From Chryseobacterium lacus (GTDB lineage Bacteria; Bacteroidota; Bacteroidia; Flavobacteriales; Weeksellaceae): a stretch of 64,000 nucleotides of DNA. The stretch is taken from the NCBI RefSeq assembly GCF_003336205.1, contig NZ_QPIE01000002.1:124001-188000 (forward strand). Reading direction: 5' to 3'. Under the pieces are notes generated by a model. The model ran no database searches. It was not told the origin of the DNA and saw only the letters and a list, made by a program, of their open reading frames with translations. Shown in pieces: positions 17,149 to 27,713 of the stretch. Each line of letters opens with the position of its first letter. Within the stretch, counting starts at the first letter, position 1. Both the position numbers and the translations under genes were made by a program.

Positions 17149-17991
17149 ATGAACAGTCTCATTAACATCGTAAAAAAATCCGGAGATATTGCCGCATTTG
17201 ATGTGGAAAAACTCATTAACTCGCTTAGGCGCGCGCATGCCTCGGAAGATATTATTCAGCAGATTGTTAGTCAGGTTCAGTCCACGATTTATGAAGGCAT
17301 GACCACTACAAGGATCTATAAAATTGCTTTTGATTTGTTAAAAAAACACTCCCGCGTGAGCGCTTCAAAATACAAACTTAAAAATGCACTCTTTGAACTG
17401 GGCCCCACGGGTTTTCCTTTCGAAAACTTAGTAGGTAAATTACTCTCACATGAAGGATTTTCAACTCAGGTTGGGGTTATAGTGTCGGGCCACTGCGTGT
17501 CGCATGAGATCGACGTCATCGCGGACAAAGATGACCAGCATTATTTTATTGAATGTAAATTCCATAGTGACCAGGGAAGATTCTGCAATGTAAAAATTCC
17601 TTTATATGTCAATTCCAGATTTCTGGATGTAGAAAAACAATGGAAAAAACAAAAAGGTAACGACGGGAAAATCTCTAAAGGAGGCGTGTACACCAATACA
17701 AGATTTACTTCTGATGCCACGCAATACGGAAAATGTGCAGGTTTGCTGATGGCAAGTTGGGACTATCCTTTTGGGAACGGTTTAAAAGAGCGAATAGACA
17801 AATCCGGTTTGCACCCATTAACCGCTTTAACAACCCTGACCAAAAACGAGAAAACAAAATTATTAGACCTGGGTTTAGTCCTCTGTAGAGAAATTTACGA
17901 ACACCCGCAGGTCTTAAACAAAATCGGCATTTCAAAAGCACGCCATAAAAATATCGTAGAAGACGCAAAGGAATTATGCATTCAACATTAA
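17149..17991 (+). CDS. ATP-cone domain fused to a restriction-endonuclease-like domain
   Basis: A 280-residue protein. Residues 1-90 form an ATP-cone (KKSGDIAAFDVEKLINSLRRA), the nucleotide-sensing module of ribonucleotide reductases. Residues 95-215 form a PD-(D/E)XK nuclease fold of the Mrr type, with HEIDVIADKDDQHYFIECKF giving the catalytic Asp, Glu and Lys. The combination suggests a nuclease gated by ATP/dATP. It lies 14 bp before the beta-CASP RNase, so the two are probably expressed together. Target (DNA or RNA) is unknown. Confidence 0.82.
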   Translation: MNSLINIVKKSGDIAAFDVEKLINSLRRAHASEDIIQQIVSQVQSTIYEGMTTTRIYKIAFDLLKKHSRVSASKYKLKNALFELGPTGFPFENLVGKLLSHEGFSTQVGVIVSGHCVSHEIDVIADKDDQHYFIECKFHSDQGRFCNVKIPLYVNSRFLDVEKQWKKQKGNDGKISKGGVYTNTRFTSDATQYGKCAGLLMASWDYPFGNGLKERIDKSGLHPLTALTTLTKNEKTKLLDLGLVLCREIYEHPQVLNKIGISKARHKNIVEDAKELCIQH

Positions 17992-18004
17992 AACAATCTG
18001 ACCA

Positions 18005-19378
18005 ATGAAAAACACTAAGATTATCATTCATTTTTTGGGAGCTGCAGGAACAGTAACGGGTTCCAAATATTTAATCGATACAGGAGATCATCAACTCTTA
18101 ATAGACTGCGGCCTTTTTCAAGGGTTAAAGGAATTACGGCTTAAAAACTGGGAATATCCGCCTGTGGACGTTTCAGGCATTGATGCCGTTTTATTGACTC
18201 ATGGCCATTTTGATCACACAGGATACCTTCCCCGGCTGGTGAAATATGGTTTTAAGGGGCCTGTTTATGGGACTAACCCCACTTTGGACATTGCCGAAAT
18301 CATTCTGAACGACAGTGCTAAAATACAGGAACAGGAGGCAGCGCGAGCCAATAAGGAAGGTTATTCCAAGCACAAACCCGCAGAGCCGCTGTACGATTTA
18401 AAAGATGTAGAAAAAACCATTTCCCATTTTAAGGAGGTTCCACCATCACAGTGGATTCCGTTGTTTGAGGGCATCAGTGCCCGATTTCAGTACAATGGGC
18501 ATATCTTAGGTGCTACTTTTATAGAGTTGGATGTCCATGGCAAACGCTTTGTTTTTTCGGGAGATATTGGACGGACCAATGATTTATTGTTGTTTCCACC
18601 CCTTAAACCCCAAAAGGCAGATGTGCTTCTCATAGAATCAACTTACGGAGGAAGGTTTCATCCTGATGAAGTAGAGGCAATTCCGCAGATTGAAAAATTA
18701 GTCAATGATACTATCAACAGAGGTGGCAGCCTGTTTATCCCAAGTTTTTCTGTTGAACGCGCCCAATTGATGATGCTTATTTTATGGAGGTTACTTAAAG
18801 AAAATAAAATACCCAAAGTACCGATGATCATGGACAGTCCAATGGGAGCCAGCATATTGGATCTGTTTCACCGTACCAGAGACTGGCACCGGTTAACAAC
18901 CGACGAATGTGATGAAATGTGCGATCATTTCACGGTGGTCAGCAGCTATCAGGAAACCATGGAGTTGCGTTCCGACAACAAACCAAAAATTGTTATCGCC
19001 GGCAGCGGGATGCTCACCGGGGGCAGAATGCTCAATTATCTTGAAACTCAAGCGCAAAACCCTGAAAACACGCTGCTATTTGTGGGATACCAGGCGGAAG
19101 GAACTCGGGGAAGAAAATTATTGGAGGGCGAGAAAGAAGTAAAAGTATACGGAAAATGGATCCCATTTAATATGGAAGTAGCAGTAATTGAAGGCTTATC
19201 TTCCCATGCAGACCATAATGAGCTCATACAATGGATGAATGAAATAACCAGCCAACCGAAAAGAATTTTCGTCGTACATGGTGAGAAAGAAGGTGCAGAA
19301 GCATTATTGCAAGCCATCAACGAAACTTATGGCTGGGATGCACAAATACCGCAGCTCTATGATATTGAAGAACTATAA
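18005..19378 (+). CDS. Metallo-beta-lactamase/beta-CASP ribonuclease
   Basis: A 457-residue cytoplasmic RNase of the beta-CASP family (YSH1/CPSF73-like). The MBL Zn site is LTHGHFDHTGYLPRL near residue 65 with VFSGDIGR downstream. The beta-CASP cap contains LLIESTYGGRFH and VIAGSGMLTGGRMLNYL. The C-terminal RNA-specificity domain carries GLSSHADHNELIQWM and VVHGEKEGA. Such genes often accompany stress clusters; here it follows an ATP-cone nuclease and precedes a P-loop ATPase, suggesting an RNA or nucleotide salvage/turnover module. Confidence 0.9.
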   Translation: MKNTKIIIHFLGAAGTVTGSKYLIDTGDHQLLIDCGLFQGLKELRLKNWEYPPVDVSGIDAVLLTHGHFDHTGYLPRLVKYGFKGPVYGTNPTLDIAEIILNDSAKIQEQEAARANKEGYSKHKPAEPLYDLKDVEKTISHFKEVPPSQWIPLFEGISARFQYNGHILGATFIELDVHGKRFVFSGDIGRTNDLLLFPPLKPQKADVLLIESTYGGRFHPDEVEAIPQIEKLVNDTINRGGSLFIPSFSVERAQLMMLILWRLLKENKIPKVPMIMDSPMGASILDLFHRTRDWHRLTTDECDEMCDHFTVVSSYQETMELRSDNKPKIVIAGSGMLTGGRMLNYLETQAQNPENTLLFVGYQAEGTRGRKLLEGEKEVKVYGKWIPFNMEVAVIEGLSSHADHNELIQWMNEITSQPKRIFVVHGEKEGAEALLQAINETYGWDAQIPQLYDIEEL

Positions 19379-19392
19379 TTTGGATAAGTATA

Positions 19393-19941
19393 ATGAACAG
19401 TAAAATCAAGAATTCAAAGGAGACCAAATGGTATGTGATCACTGGCGGACCCAGTACCGGGAAAACAACGACCATTGATTTGCTTCAGAAGCAAGGTTAT
19501 CAAACGACAATAGAACATGCACGACATTATATTGATACAATGCAAAATGAAGGAAATTCTGTTGAAGAAATCAGGCGTAATAAAAAGAAATTTCAATTAG
19601 GCGTTTTAGATATGCAGATTGCCCAAGAAGGATCGCTCAATAAGGAGGATATGGTTTTTTTGGACAGGGCTATCCCGGACGCAATGGCTTATTATCAATT
19701 TTTAAACTTGGATTATGATGAAAAGTTACTTAATGCCGTCAACGGGGTTTCCTACAAAAAAATCTTTATTTTAGACCGATTGCCTTTTACCAAAGACTAT
19801 GCGAGAACCGAAAATGAGGACGATCAAAAAGTAATTCATCAGTTACTAATAGAAGCATATTCCAACCTCGGTTTCCCTATCGTTTTTGTGCCGGTTTTGC
19901 CTCCCGCAGAAAGAGTGCAGTTTATTTTAAATAATTTATGA
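19393..19941 (+). CDS. P-loop ATPase / kinase-like protein (AAA_28 type)
   Basis: A 182-residue protein with the Walker A motif TGGPSTGKTTTIDLL at residues 17-31 and a DRAIPDAMAYYQF segment (residues 94-106) typical of AAA_28/NadR-like nucleotide kinases. It probably phosphorylates or binds a small nucleotide-like substrate, but the exact reaction cannot be read from sequence. It starts 14 bp after the RNase gene and completes the nuclease block. Confidence 0.75.
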   Translation: MNSKIKNSKETKWYVITGGPSTGKTTTIDLLQKQGYQTTIEHARHYIDTMQNEGNSVEEIRRNKKKFQLGVLDMQIAQEGSLNKEDMVFLDRAIPDAMAYYQFLNLDYDEKLLNAVNGVSYKKIFILDRLPFTKDYARTENEDDQKVIHQLLIEAYSNLGFPIVFVPVLPPAERVQFILNNL

Positions 19942-20009
19942 ACCGATAAACCAAGACAACAAATATTTAACCTATTGTTTTATAGCGATTAACCTAAAAA
20001 AAATGGAAC

Positions 20010-20579
20010 ATGGAAAATTCTCAAAACAGTCCAAAGGACACCGGCAACCATAACGCAGCAACTGCTAATCACGCTAAACATGACACACCATCTGATGACG
20101 GGGCAAAACATGGAAAAATGAATCACAGCGGGGCATACAAAAAGTTGTTTTGGATGCTTCTCATTTCCTTCCTATCCATGTTTATATTAATGTATGCGAT
20201 GGTTGATCGGTTAGCCAATGTGATTCCCAATATCAATCAGTTTTATATGGCCGGACTAATGGCTTCTCCTATGTTGATCATCGAACTGCTGTTAATGGGA
20301 AAGATGTATCCCAATAAAAAACTCAACAAAGTCCTGATGGGTGTCGGTGTGTTGTCGATGGTGCTGTTTTGGTCCGGAATTCGGCAGCAGACCGCCGTTG
20401 GAGATATGCAGTTCCTAAAGTCCATGATCCCCCATCACGCAGGTGCAATCTTGATGGTCGAAGAAAGTAATTTGGTTGATCCGGAAGTCAGAAAATTGGG
20501 TGCTGAAATTATCAAAGCACAAGAGGAGGAAATTGCTGTAATGAAAGCTAAAATTCAAGAGTTGGAAAACCGAAAATAA
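20010..20579 (+). CDS. Membrane protein with DUF305 domain
   Basis: A 189-residue protein with a His-rich N-terminus (HNAATANHAKHD), three hydrophobic segments (about 47-67, 75-93, 108-122) and a C-terminal DUF305 helical domain marked by FLKSMIPHHAGAILMVEES. DUF305 His/Met residues are often linked with copper genes. It lies directly upstream of the copper ATPase and likely takes part in copper handling at the membrane; the mechanism is not known. Confidence 0.82.
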   Translation: MENSQNSPKDTGNHNAATANHAKHDTPSDDGAKHGKMNHSGAYKKLFWMLLISFLSMFILMYAMVDRLANVIPNINQFYMAGLMASPMLIIELLLMGKMYPNKKLNKVLMGVGVLSMVLFWSGIRQQTAVGDMQFLKSMIPHHAGAILMVEESNLVDPEVRKLGAEIIKAQEEEIAVMKAKIQELENRK

Positions 20580-20618
20580 TCTTCAAATAGCAGAAGTTTA
20601 ACGATTAAAAAAATAAAT

Positions 20619-22718
20619 ATGAAAAAATACACTTGTCCCATGCACTCCCAGATACTCAAAGATGAGCCTGGGAAATGCCCATTATGTGGAATGGCCTTAG
20701 TTCCTTTCGGTATACACGAAAAACACGATTACAGTCACCATCACCACGGCGATGATCCACAATCAGCAAACTTACACGATAAACACGAAGGCCATCAAAC
20801 CCACGATTTCCTGCAACGATTTTGGATCAGTTTAATTATTACTGTCCCTATTCTGGCACTTTCACACATGATTCAAAAGTGGCTTGGTTTCAGCTTGGAG
20901 TTTCCCGGCGATAAATACGTACTGTTTGCCCTTGGGACTTTAATTTACCTGTACGGAGGGATGCCGTTTCTCAAAGGAATGATCGGCGAAGTCAAGGCCA
21001 AAGCGATTGGAATGATGACCTTGGTAGCCATAGCTATTTCTGTAGCCTATTTTTATTCCACCGCAGTGGTTTTTGGGCTTCAAGGAATGGATTTCTTTTG
21101 GGAATTGGCTACGCTTATCGTGATCATGCTGCTCGGGCATTGGCTGGAAATGCGTTCGCAAATGGCCGCATCCAAAGCCCTTCAAACTTTGGTAGCCCTT
21201 TTACCCAATGAAGTGACGGTAGAAAGAGACGGGGAAGCATATAGAATAAGGCTGGATGAATTGGTTAACAACGACATCGTAATTATAAAGCCCGGTGAGA
21301 AAATACCCGCAGATGGTGACGTGATCGAGGGGCTATCCTATGTAAACGAAAGTATGCTTACAGGCGAAAGTGTTCCGGTGAAAAAGGAAACCAAAGCCAG
21401 AGTGATCGCCGGTTCCATTAATGGAGACGGTGCCTTGAAAATCAGAGCAAAAGGTGTAGGAAAAGATACCTATCTAAATAAGGTGATCAACCTGGTGCAG
21501 GATGCCCAAGCCGCCAAATCGAACACGCAAAACCTTGCTGATAAAGTGGCCAAGTGGCTAACTTTTATTGCGATCGGCGTAGGTGTAGGCACATTTGCAT
21601 ATTGGTATAGCGTAAATGGAGACTTGGCATTCGCGATGGAAAGAATGGTTACCGTGATGGTTATTGCCTGTCCGCACGCTTTGGGAGTCGCAATTCCTTT
21701 AGTGGTTGCCATTTCAACTACCCTATCTGCAACCAATGGCTTGCTTATTAGAAACCGGACTGCATTTGAGATGACCCGTAATCTAACGACCATTATTTTC
21801 GACAAAACCGGAACTTTGACCGAAGGGTCACACGCGGTACAAAGAATAATTGCTTTGGATAATTTTAGCGAAGATGAGATTATTCAGTACGCTTCTGCGG
21901 TACAGCAAAACTCCGAGCACCACATTGCAAAAGGGATGATAAATCTTCTCAAAGAAAAAGAACTTCAGTTATGGAAATCCGAAAACTTCCAGTACATGCA
22001 GGGAATTGGCGTAAAAGGAAAGGTAAACGGAAAAGAAGTTGTTGCAGCAGGCCCGAATTATTTCACCGAAAACAAAATGGACATACCCGCTATGCCCCCA
22101 GAAATCGATCAGGATACAGAAACTGTAAATTATGTATTTATTGACGGCAAGGTTATAGGGATTATCACCCTCGCAGATAGAATTCGTGAAGGTTCCAAAG
22201 AGGCTATCGATAAACTTAAGGAAATGGGAATAAAATCCTTCCTGTTAACAGGCGATAACGAAAAAATCGCAGCATCGGTTTCCAATAAACTGGGGATGGA
22301 CGGATTTTTGGCCAATGTGCTTCCCCATCATAAACAGGAAAAAGTAAAAGAATATCAGGCCAAAGGTGAGATCGTGGCCATGACCGGAGACGGTGTGAAT
22401 GATGCCCCTGCACTGGCTCGGGCGGATGTTGGGATCGCCGTCGGATCCGGAACTGATGTTGCCGCTGAAACTGCTGATATTATCTTAGTAAACAGCGACC
22501 CACGGGATGTTGCAATTATGATAGATTTTGGCAAACGCACCTATCGCAAGATGACACAAAACCTCATTTGGGCGGTGGGTTATAATGTAATTGCCATTCC
22601 GCTGGCGGCCGGTGTACTCTATCCGAATTTTTTGTTGAGTCCTGCGGTGGGCGCTGTCTTGATGAGTGTAAGCACCATAGTGGTTGCCATTAATGCAAGT
22701 TTGTTAAAAATTAAATAA
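20619..22718 (+). CDS. copB: CopB-type copper/silver-transporting P-type ATPase
   Basis: A 699-residue P1B ATPase that exports Cu/Ag from the cytoplasm. The N-terminus has a metal-binding module ([10 protein letters not shown] to CPLCGM) and a His-rich stretch ([14 protein letters not shown]) instead of an HMA domain. Hallmarks in order are [13 protein letters not shown], the transmembrane CPH motif [13 protein letters not shown] (CPC in CopA-type pumps), the phosphorylation site [12 protein letters not shown] and [21 protein letters not shown] points to the CopB group. It is 8 bp upstream of the multicopper oxidase gene and is likely in the same operon. Confidence 0.94.
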   Translation: MKKYTCPMHSQILKDEPGKCPLCGMALVPFGIHEKHDYSHHHHGDDPQSANLHDKHEGHQTHDFLQRFWISLIITVPILALSHMIQKWLGFSLEFPGDKYVLFALGTLIYLYGGMPFLKGMIGEVKAKAIGMMTLVAIAISVAYFYSTAVVFGLQGMDFFWELATLIVIMLLGHWLEMRSQMAASKALQTLVALLPNEVTVERDGEAYRIRLDELVNNDIVIIKPGEKIPADGDVIEGLSYVNESMLTGESVPVKKETKARVIAGSINGDGALKIRAKGVGKDTYLNKVINLVQDAQAAKSNTQNLADKVAKWLTFIAIGVGVGTFAYWYSVNGDLAFAMERMVTVMVIACPHALGVAIPLVVAISTTLSATNGLLIRNRTAFEMTRNLTTIIFDKTGTLTEGSHAVQRIIALDNFSEDEIIQYASAVQQNSEHHIAKGMINLLKEKELQLWKSENFQYMQGIGVKGKVNGKEVVAAGPNYFTENKMDIPAMPPEIDQDTETVNYVFIDGKVIGIITLADRIREGSKEAIDKLKEMGIKSFLLTGDNEKIAASVSNKLGMDGFLANVLPHHKQEKVKEYQAKGEIVAMTGDGVNDAPALARADVGIAVGSGTDVAAETADIILVNSDPRDVAIMIDFGKRTYRKMTQNLIWAVGYNVIAIPLAAGVLYPNFLLSPAVGAVLMSVSTIVVAINASLLKIK

Positions 22719-22725
22719 TCACAAA

Positions 22726-25638
22726 ATGAAATACCTACTATCGCTCTTAATGTTTGTGGCAATATCCATAAATACGTATTCACAGAGCACCAAAACTGTT
22801 TACACCTGCCCGATGCATCCGCAGGTGGTGAAATCAGCACCCGGTAACTGCCCCATTTGCGGTATGACCCTGGTGAAGAAAACCGTTACTGAGAAAAAAA
22901 CGGCGGCCAAATCCGCGCCCGCTCCTAAAAAGGCCACCGTAGTTAAAAAAACTACGGGTAAGAAACCTGAAATTACCGCTGCAAAAACAAAGACGGTAAC
23001 GGAAGTTAAAAAACCGGTGATGCCAAAGACTAAAGCAGTACCGAAAGACCCAGCGAGCATCAAAACGCCGGAACATTCAACACCTGCTCCGCATCAGCAT
23101 GAAGCAGCGCAAAAGATGTACACTTGTCCGATGCACCCCGAGGTGGTTTCGGACAAACCCGGAAAGTGTCCCAAGTGCGGTATGAATTTGGTCCCTCAGA
23201 AGGAAAGCGGCCGGCATCAGGCTACCGGCAAAACCCCGGAACATCAAACTTCAGATGCGCATCAGCATGAAGAAGCGCAAAAGATGTACACCTGCCCGAT
23301 GCATCCCGAGGTGATATCGAACAAACCCGGAAAGTGTCCCAAGTGCGGTATGAATCTGGTCCTTCAAGAAAAAAAAGAAGATCATTCTGCACACGGAAAC
23401 ATGCAGATACATGGTGAACACAAAATGGTCATGCCCATGCCCGAAAAGCACCTAAAAGGCGGACGCAAAGTGACCTACCATCTTTATGTGAAAGACACCC
23501 TGGTAAATTTCGCGGGCAAACAGAAACGCGCCATTGCCGTAAACGGGCAGATTCCGATGCCAAAGCTGGAGTTTTATGAGGGCGATACGGCGGAAGTGAT
23601 TGTCCATAATTTAATGGACGAAGAAACTTCTCTGCACTGGCACGGTCTTCATCTTCCAAATAAAGAAGATGGGGTTCCCTGGCTTACCCAGAAACCCATT
23701 CCACCACATTCAACCTACACGTATTCGTTTCCGATCATCCAAAACGGAACCCACTGGTATCACTCACATACTGGCCTGCAGGAGCAGATTGGAATGTATG
23801 GGATGATGATTCTGAAAAAACGTCCCGAAGATCCTACTTTCCGGCCGGGGATTGATGATTTGCCCACAGAGCACCTTATCCTGAGCGAGTGGACAAACCT
23901 GAACCCCAATAATGTTCAGCGGATGCTTCACAACGCCAATGACTGGTTCGCAATAAAAAAAGGCAGTACTCAAAGTTATGCAGAAGCCATAAAAGAGGGA
24001 CACTTTAAGACAAAACTCACCAACGAATGGAAGCGGATGCTTGCCATGGACGTGAGTGACGTTTATTATGACGCCTTTCTGATTAACGGTAAAATAGAAA
24101 GCCAGCTCGCAGGATACAAAGCCGGTGACAAAGTGCGGCTTCAAATTGCCAACGGCGGTGCTTCCTCCTATTTTTGGCTCAATTATGCAGGAGGAAAAAT
24201 TAAAGTAGTGGCCAGTGATGGATTGGACATTGAACCGGTAGAAGTGGACCGTCTTATTCTGGCAGTTTCTGAAACAGTGGATATCGTAGTGGAAATTCCT
24301 GAAAAAAACACCTCCTACGAGCTCCTTGTTACGCCCGAAGACCGCACAAAATCTGCGTCAGTGTTTATTGGAGAAGGAGCTACGAAATCCCATGATCCAT
24401 TACCCAAACTCAAATACTTTGAAGGGATGAAGATGATGAACAACATGATGAAGATGAACGGTGACATGAAAGATATGGGCATGAAGATGAGTTATCAGAC
24501 GATGGATATGAATCAGGTGATGTATCCTGAAATTAGTGCTGAAAATAATGCAGCAATGCCGATGGACAAGATGGACAACAACGATGCGCAAATGGATCAC
24601 TCACAGCATCAGATGCCTGCTTCCGGGATTACCACATTGAATTATGGGATGATGAAATCGCCTTATGACACTTCACTCCCGAAAGACAGTCCCGTGCGCG
24701 AGCTCAAGTTTACCCTTACGGGAAACATGAACCGCTACATATGGAGCATGGACGATAAAGTCCTGGCAGAATCTGACAAAATATTGGTAAAAAAAGGCGA
24801 AATTCTCCGCATTACCCTATTCAATAATTCAATGATGCGTCACCCGATGCACCTGCACGGTTTTGATTTTCGGGTACTCAACAAAAATGGAGTTCAGGCA
24901 CCCCTCAAAAATGTGTTGGATATTATGCCGATGGAAACTAATGTCATCGAATTTGAAGCTAAAACTGACGGGGACTGGTTTTTCCACTGTCACATCCTCT
25001 ATCACATGATGGCGGGGATGAACCGTGTTTTTGCTGTTGGTGATTATCAGAATCCTTTGCTGCCCGATAAAGCTTCAGCTTACAAAAAGCTCCAGCGCGA
25101 AAGTAACATGTGGCACCTTATGGCCGAAAACGATTTTGCTACTAATGGTAACGACGGGATGGCGAGGATCTCAAATGCCCGCTGGGAATTGGGAACAGAA
25201 TGGCGTTTAGGTTACAATCCCCATCACGGCTACGAGGTGGAAACCCAACTCGGCAGGTATGTGGACCGTATGCAGTGGCTGAAACCATTTATCGGATTTA
25301 ACTACCATTATAGAAAGATTGACAGGAATAATATTGAAAAAAACCTTTTTGGACAGGCATCTACTAAAGATGAAAGAAAAACTTTCAGCGCTGGTATCAT
25401 GTATAAACTCCCGATGTTGGTGGACCTGCAGGCAGAAATATTTACAGACGGAATTGTAAGGTTCCAGCTGAAACGTGAAGACATTCCGTTGACTGCGCGT
25501 TTGCGCGGGGCATTCATGGTCAATACCGACAAAGAATATATGGCAGGTCTTAAATATATCGTCACAAAAAATATCGGAATCTCAACCCACTACGACAGCG
25601 ATATGAGCTGGGGTGCAGGGATTACGCTCACTTATTAA
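22726..25638 (+). CDS. copA: Multicopper oxidase fused to a CopB-like outer-membrane barrel
   Basis: A 970-residue protein. It has a signal peptide and three repeats of the YTCPMHP to CGM metal-binding module (residues 25-50, 128-153, 186-211). A CopA/PcoA-type multicopper oxidase follows (about 240-770) with [32 protein letters not shown] and [12 protein letters not shown], which supply all T1/T2/T3 ligands. A Met-rich loop ([19 protein letters not shown]) lies between. Residues about 790-970 look like the CopB/PcoB barrel ([28 protein letters not shown]). It should oxidise Cu(I) and sequester copper in the periplasm or outer membrane. CopA and CopB are normally separate genes. Confidence 0.88.
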   Translation: MKYLLSLLMFVAISINTYSQSTKTVYTCPMHPQVVKSAPGNCPICGMTLVKKTVTEKKTAAKSAPAPKKATVVKKTTGKKPEITAAKTKTVTEVKKPVMPKTKAVPKDPASIKTPEHSTPAPHQHEAAQKMYTCPMHPEVVSDKPGKCPKCGMNLVPQKESGRHQATGKTPEHQTSDAHQHEEAQKMYTCPMHPEVISNKPGKCPKCGMNLVLQEKKEDHSAHGNMQIHGEHKMVMPMPEKHLKGGRKVTYHLYVKDTLVNFAGKQKRAIAVNGQIPMPKLEFYEGDTAEVIVHNLMDEETSLHWHGLHLPNKEDGVPWLTQKPIPPHSTYTYSFPIIQNGTHWYHSHTGLQEQIGMYGMMILKKRPEDPTFRPGIDDLPTEHLILSEWTNLNPNNVQRMLHNANDWFAIKKGSTQSYAEAIKEGHFKTKLTNEWKRMLAMDVSDVYYDAFLINGKIESQLAGYKAGDKVRLQIANGGASSYFWLNYAGGKIKVVASDGLDIEPVEVDRLILAVSETVDIVVEIPEKNTSYELLVTPEDRTKSASVFIGEGATKSHDPLPKLKYFEGMKMMNNMMKMNGDMKDMGMKMSYQTMDMNQVMYPEISAENNAAMPMDKMDNNDAQMDHSQHQMPASGITTLNYGMMKSPYDTSLPKDSPVRELKFTLTGNMNRYIWSMDDKVLAESDKILVKKGEILRITLFNNSMMRHPMHLHGFDFRVLNKNGVQAPLKNVLDIMPMETNVIEFEAKTDGDWFFHCHILYHMMAGMNRVFAVGDYQNPLLPDKASAYKKLQRESNMWHLMAENDFATNGNDGMARISNARWELGTEWRLGYNPHHGYEVETQLGRYVDRMQWLKPFIGFNYHYRKIDRNNIEKNLFGQASTKDERKTFSAGIMYKLPMLVDLQAEIFTDGIVRFQLKREDIPLTARLRGAFMVNTDKEYMAGLKYIVTKNIGISTHYDSDMSWGAGITLTY

Positions 25639-25775
25639 GAGAAATTAAGGTAATAAAATTCCGCAATAACGCAAAATCTTTTACTCAAAAAACAGTGGTA
25701 AAAAAGCGAATATCTATAAGAAATGCTAACCTAACTAAAAAAAGCAAGTTTTTAAACATGAAAATTAGCACCAAA

Positions 25776-25802
25776 AAGGTGAAAAACAGCCTTTTTCACC
25801 TT
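25776..25802. terminator. Perfect hairpin downstream of the copper operon
   Basis: An 11-bp perfect stem (AAGGTGAAAAA with TTTTTCACCTT) and a 5-base loop. It lies about 140 bp past the multicopper oxidase stop. No long T-run follows on the plus strand, so termination efficiency is uncertain. Confidence 0.55.
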
Positions 25803-25941
25803 CAAAACTTTTCATGAGTACAAAAATATTAGCTCATTAAAACGAAAAAATATTCCGTAAGGATGAAATAACAAATCCATAGGGACGAAAAAATATTTTG
25901 TACGGACGAAAATCCGGGGAAAATAGGTATCTTTAGACCAC

Positions 25942-25969
25942 AAAAAAGCCCCGGTTATTTGCCGGGACT
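25942..25969 (-). terminator. Rho-independent terminator after the HU-like gene
   Basis: On the minus strand an 8-bp stem (AGTCCCGG / CCGGGGCT, with one G-U pair that only forms in minus-strand RNA) is followed by six U. It closes the HU-like/sdaA transcript. Confidence 0.8.
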
Positions 25970-25998
25970 CATTCCAATCATCTGTTCAGGTCGTGGTA

Positions 25999-26247
25999 CT
26001 ACACGTCCTGAACTTTTTTTACCGGGGCTATCGCCACCGTACGTTTCAAAAGAGGAGATGGCGAGAAGATGATCCGCTTTTTGGTTACGCTGGCAGCGAT
26101 GACGTCTTCAGCGGTATCAGCCCCTATTCCGCTCAGCGAAGTGCGGAAGGTTCCAAGATCTCCAAATTTCACAATGTATCCCTCCTGAAGATACTTCAGA
26201 AGAGATTTTTCCAGTCCGAAAAGTACCGCCCGGATAACATTTAACAT
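25999..26247 (-). pseudogene. 5'-truncated HU-family DNA-binding protein
   Basis: This 82-residue frame matches the C-terminal two thirds of the Bacteroidota HU-HIG type DNA-binding protein: YLQEGYIVKFGDLGTFRTSL, then the DNA-arm region and KKRIIFSPSPLLKR. The usual first 40 or so residues (initial strands and first helix) are absent. The frame begins inside what should be helix 2, at an ATG that overlaps the sdaA stop codon. It could still be translated by coupling to sdaA, but a normal HU fold is unlikely. A good terminator follows, so it was once the end of an operon. Confidence 0.65.
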
Positions 26248-27659
26248 TCCGCCACATTCACGGCAATGGCGAGGCCGCCTTCTGAAGTTTCTTTAAAGCG
26301 CGAACTCATGCTTTGCGCCGTTTCCCACATACTTTGAATAACTTCATCCAGAGAAACCCTTGCTTTTGCCGGATCACTTTCTATGGCGATGTTAGCGGCG
26401 GTAATGGCCTTGATGGCACCCATAGAATTTCTTTCGATGCACGGAATCTGTACCAGTCCGGCAATCGGATCGCAGGTCATTCCCAAATGATGCTCCATGG
26501 CAATCTCGGCTGCCATCAGTGCTTGAGCCGGAGTTCCGCCCATAATTTCTGTAAGTCCTGCTGCCGCCATTGCGGAAGACACTCCTACTTCCGCCTGGCA
26601 TCCGCCCATCGCTGCAGAAATAGTAGCATTTTTCTTGAATAAAGTTCCGACTTCACCGGCAACCAATAGAAAACGGACAATCTTATCGTCACCTTTATAC
26701 GGAGTGAACGCCTGAGAATACATCAACACTGCCGGAATCACACCACTTGCTCCGTTGGTGGGAGCGGTAATAATGCGGCCAAAACTGGCATTTTCCTCAT
26801 TCACGGCTAAAGCAAAACAGGACACCCATTTGTTGATGGTGGTAAAGGTTTCGTCGGCTTCCTGCACCAGCTGATACCACTCTTCCTGAGTGTTGTAAGT
26901 TTTATCCCCCAAAAGTCTGCTGTTCAGCGATGCGGCTCTCCGGGTAACATTCAGTCCGCCCGGAAGCACCCCTTCCTTGTTTACGCCCTTATAAATACAT
27001 TCCCGAATCTGTTCCCAGATATATAAAGCCTCTCTTCGGGTTTCCTCTTCAGGACGCCAGCTTTCTTCGTTCAGTAAGACAAGATCTGAAATTTTATCCA
27101 AGTTGAGTTTATTGACATTTTTAAGGATATCTTCCCCTTTATGACACGGATACAAGGTCCGGATACACAGGTCCGACATCGTATTGTCTTCTTTTGTGGC
27201 CACAAATCCGCCGCCAATGGAATAATAATCCTGCTCCAGAATTTCTCCGTTATTGAAAACCGCTTTGAAAATCATTCCGTTCGGATGAAACTCAAGCGTC
27301 TGTTCTTTGTTTAGAATCAGGTGTTTTCCATAAATAAAAGGAATTATTTTTTCGCCACCCAGATTTAGCTGTCCGGAAGATTTAATCTTTTCTGTTTTTT
27401 CATCCACAGTAGTGGTATCTATCGTTTTGAAATCTTCTCCGGAAAGCCCGAGCATACCGGCAATATCGGTTCCGTGCCCGATTCCCGTTTTAGCTAATGA
27501 ACCGAAAAATTCCACGAACACCTCTTTTACCTCAGCAATGCCCTGAGATCTGCGGATCTGATCCAGAAACAATCCTGAAGCATTCCACGGACCCATAGTG
27601 TGGGAACTGGAAGGACCGATTCCTACTTTTATAATTTCAAATACACTGATAGATTCCAT
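26241..27659 (-). CDS. sdaA: L-serine ammonia-lyase (single-chain, iron-sulfur)
   Basis: This 472-residue enzyme deaminates L-serine to pyruvate and ammonia. The N-terminal beta domain starts [20 protein letters not shown]. The alpha domain carries the [4Fe-4S] Cys residues in [13 protein letters not shown] and [13 protein letters not shown], and substrate-binding [15 protein letters not shown]. Length is normal for the fused alpha-beta type. A TTT-N19-TATCTTTG promoter sits just upstream. The stop overlaps the start of the HU-like remnant. Confidence 0.95.
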   Translation of the reverse strand: MESISVFEIIKVGIGPSSSHTMGPWNASGLFLDQIRRSQGIAEVKEVFVEFFGSLAKTGIGHGTDIAGMLGLSGEDFKTIDTTTVDEKTEKIKSSGQLNLGGEKIIPFIYGKHLILNKEQTLEFHPNGMIFKAVFNNGEILEQDYYSIGGGFVATKEDNTMSDLCIRTLYPCHKGEDILKNVNKLNLDKISDLVLLNEESWRPEEETRREALYIWEQIRECIYKGVNKEGVLPGGLNVTRRAASLNSRLLGDKTYNTQEEWYQLVQEADETFTTINKWVSCFALAVNEENASFGRIITAPTNGASGVIPAVLMYSQAFTPYKGDDKIVRFLLVAGEVGTLFKKNATISAAMGGCQAEVGVSSAMAAAGLTEIMGGTPAQALMAAEIAMEHHLGMTCDPIAGLVQIPCIERNSMGAIKAITAANIAIESDPAKARVSLDEVIQSMWETAQSMSSRFKETSEGGLAIAVNVAEC

Positions 27660-27676
27660 AATATTGATATGAATAA

Positions 27677-27684
27677 CAAAGATA
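27677..27684 (-). promoter_or_regulatory. Promoter of sdaA
   Basis: Minus-strand TATCTTTG with TTT exactly 19 bp upstream matches the Bacteroidota sigma factor consensus. The predicted start site lies about 11 nt before the sdaA ATG. Confidence 0.75.
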
Positions 27685-27713
27685 ACACAATAAGATGAAA
27701 GCTAAATACAGAA

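Larger units (their letters stand above)
25639..25998. other. Gene-free spacer with two hairpins
   Basis: Some 360 bp separate the copper island from core metabolic genes. It contains the perfect hairpin at 25776-25802 and the minus-strand terminator at 25942-25969. The rest is AT-rich (repeated GGANGAAAWAATA-like words near 25858-25915) and carries no coding-like frame. Confidence 0.55.

Noticed and set aside
2100-25700. Integrated conjugative element carrying the copper genes
   Set aside because: No integrase, transposase, relaxase or direct-repeat ends were seen; the island may be transferred but the means is not visible here.
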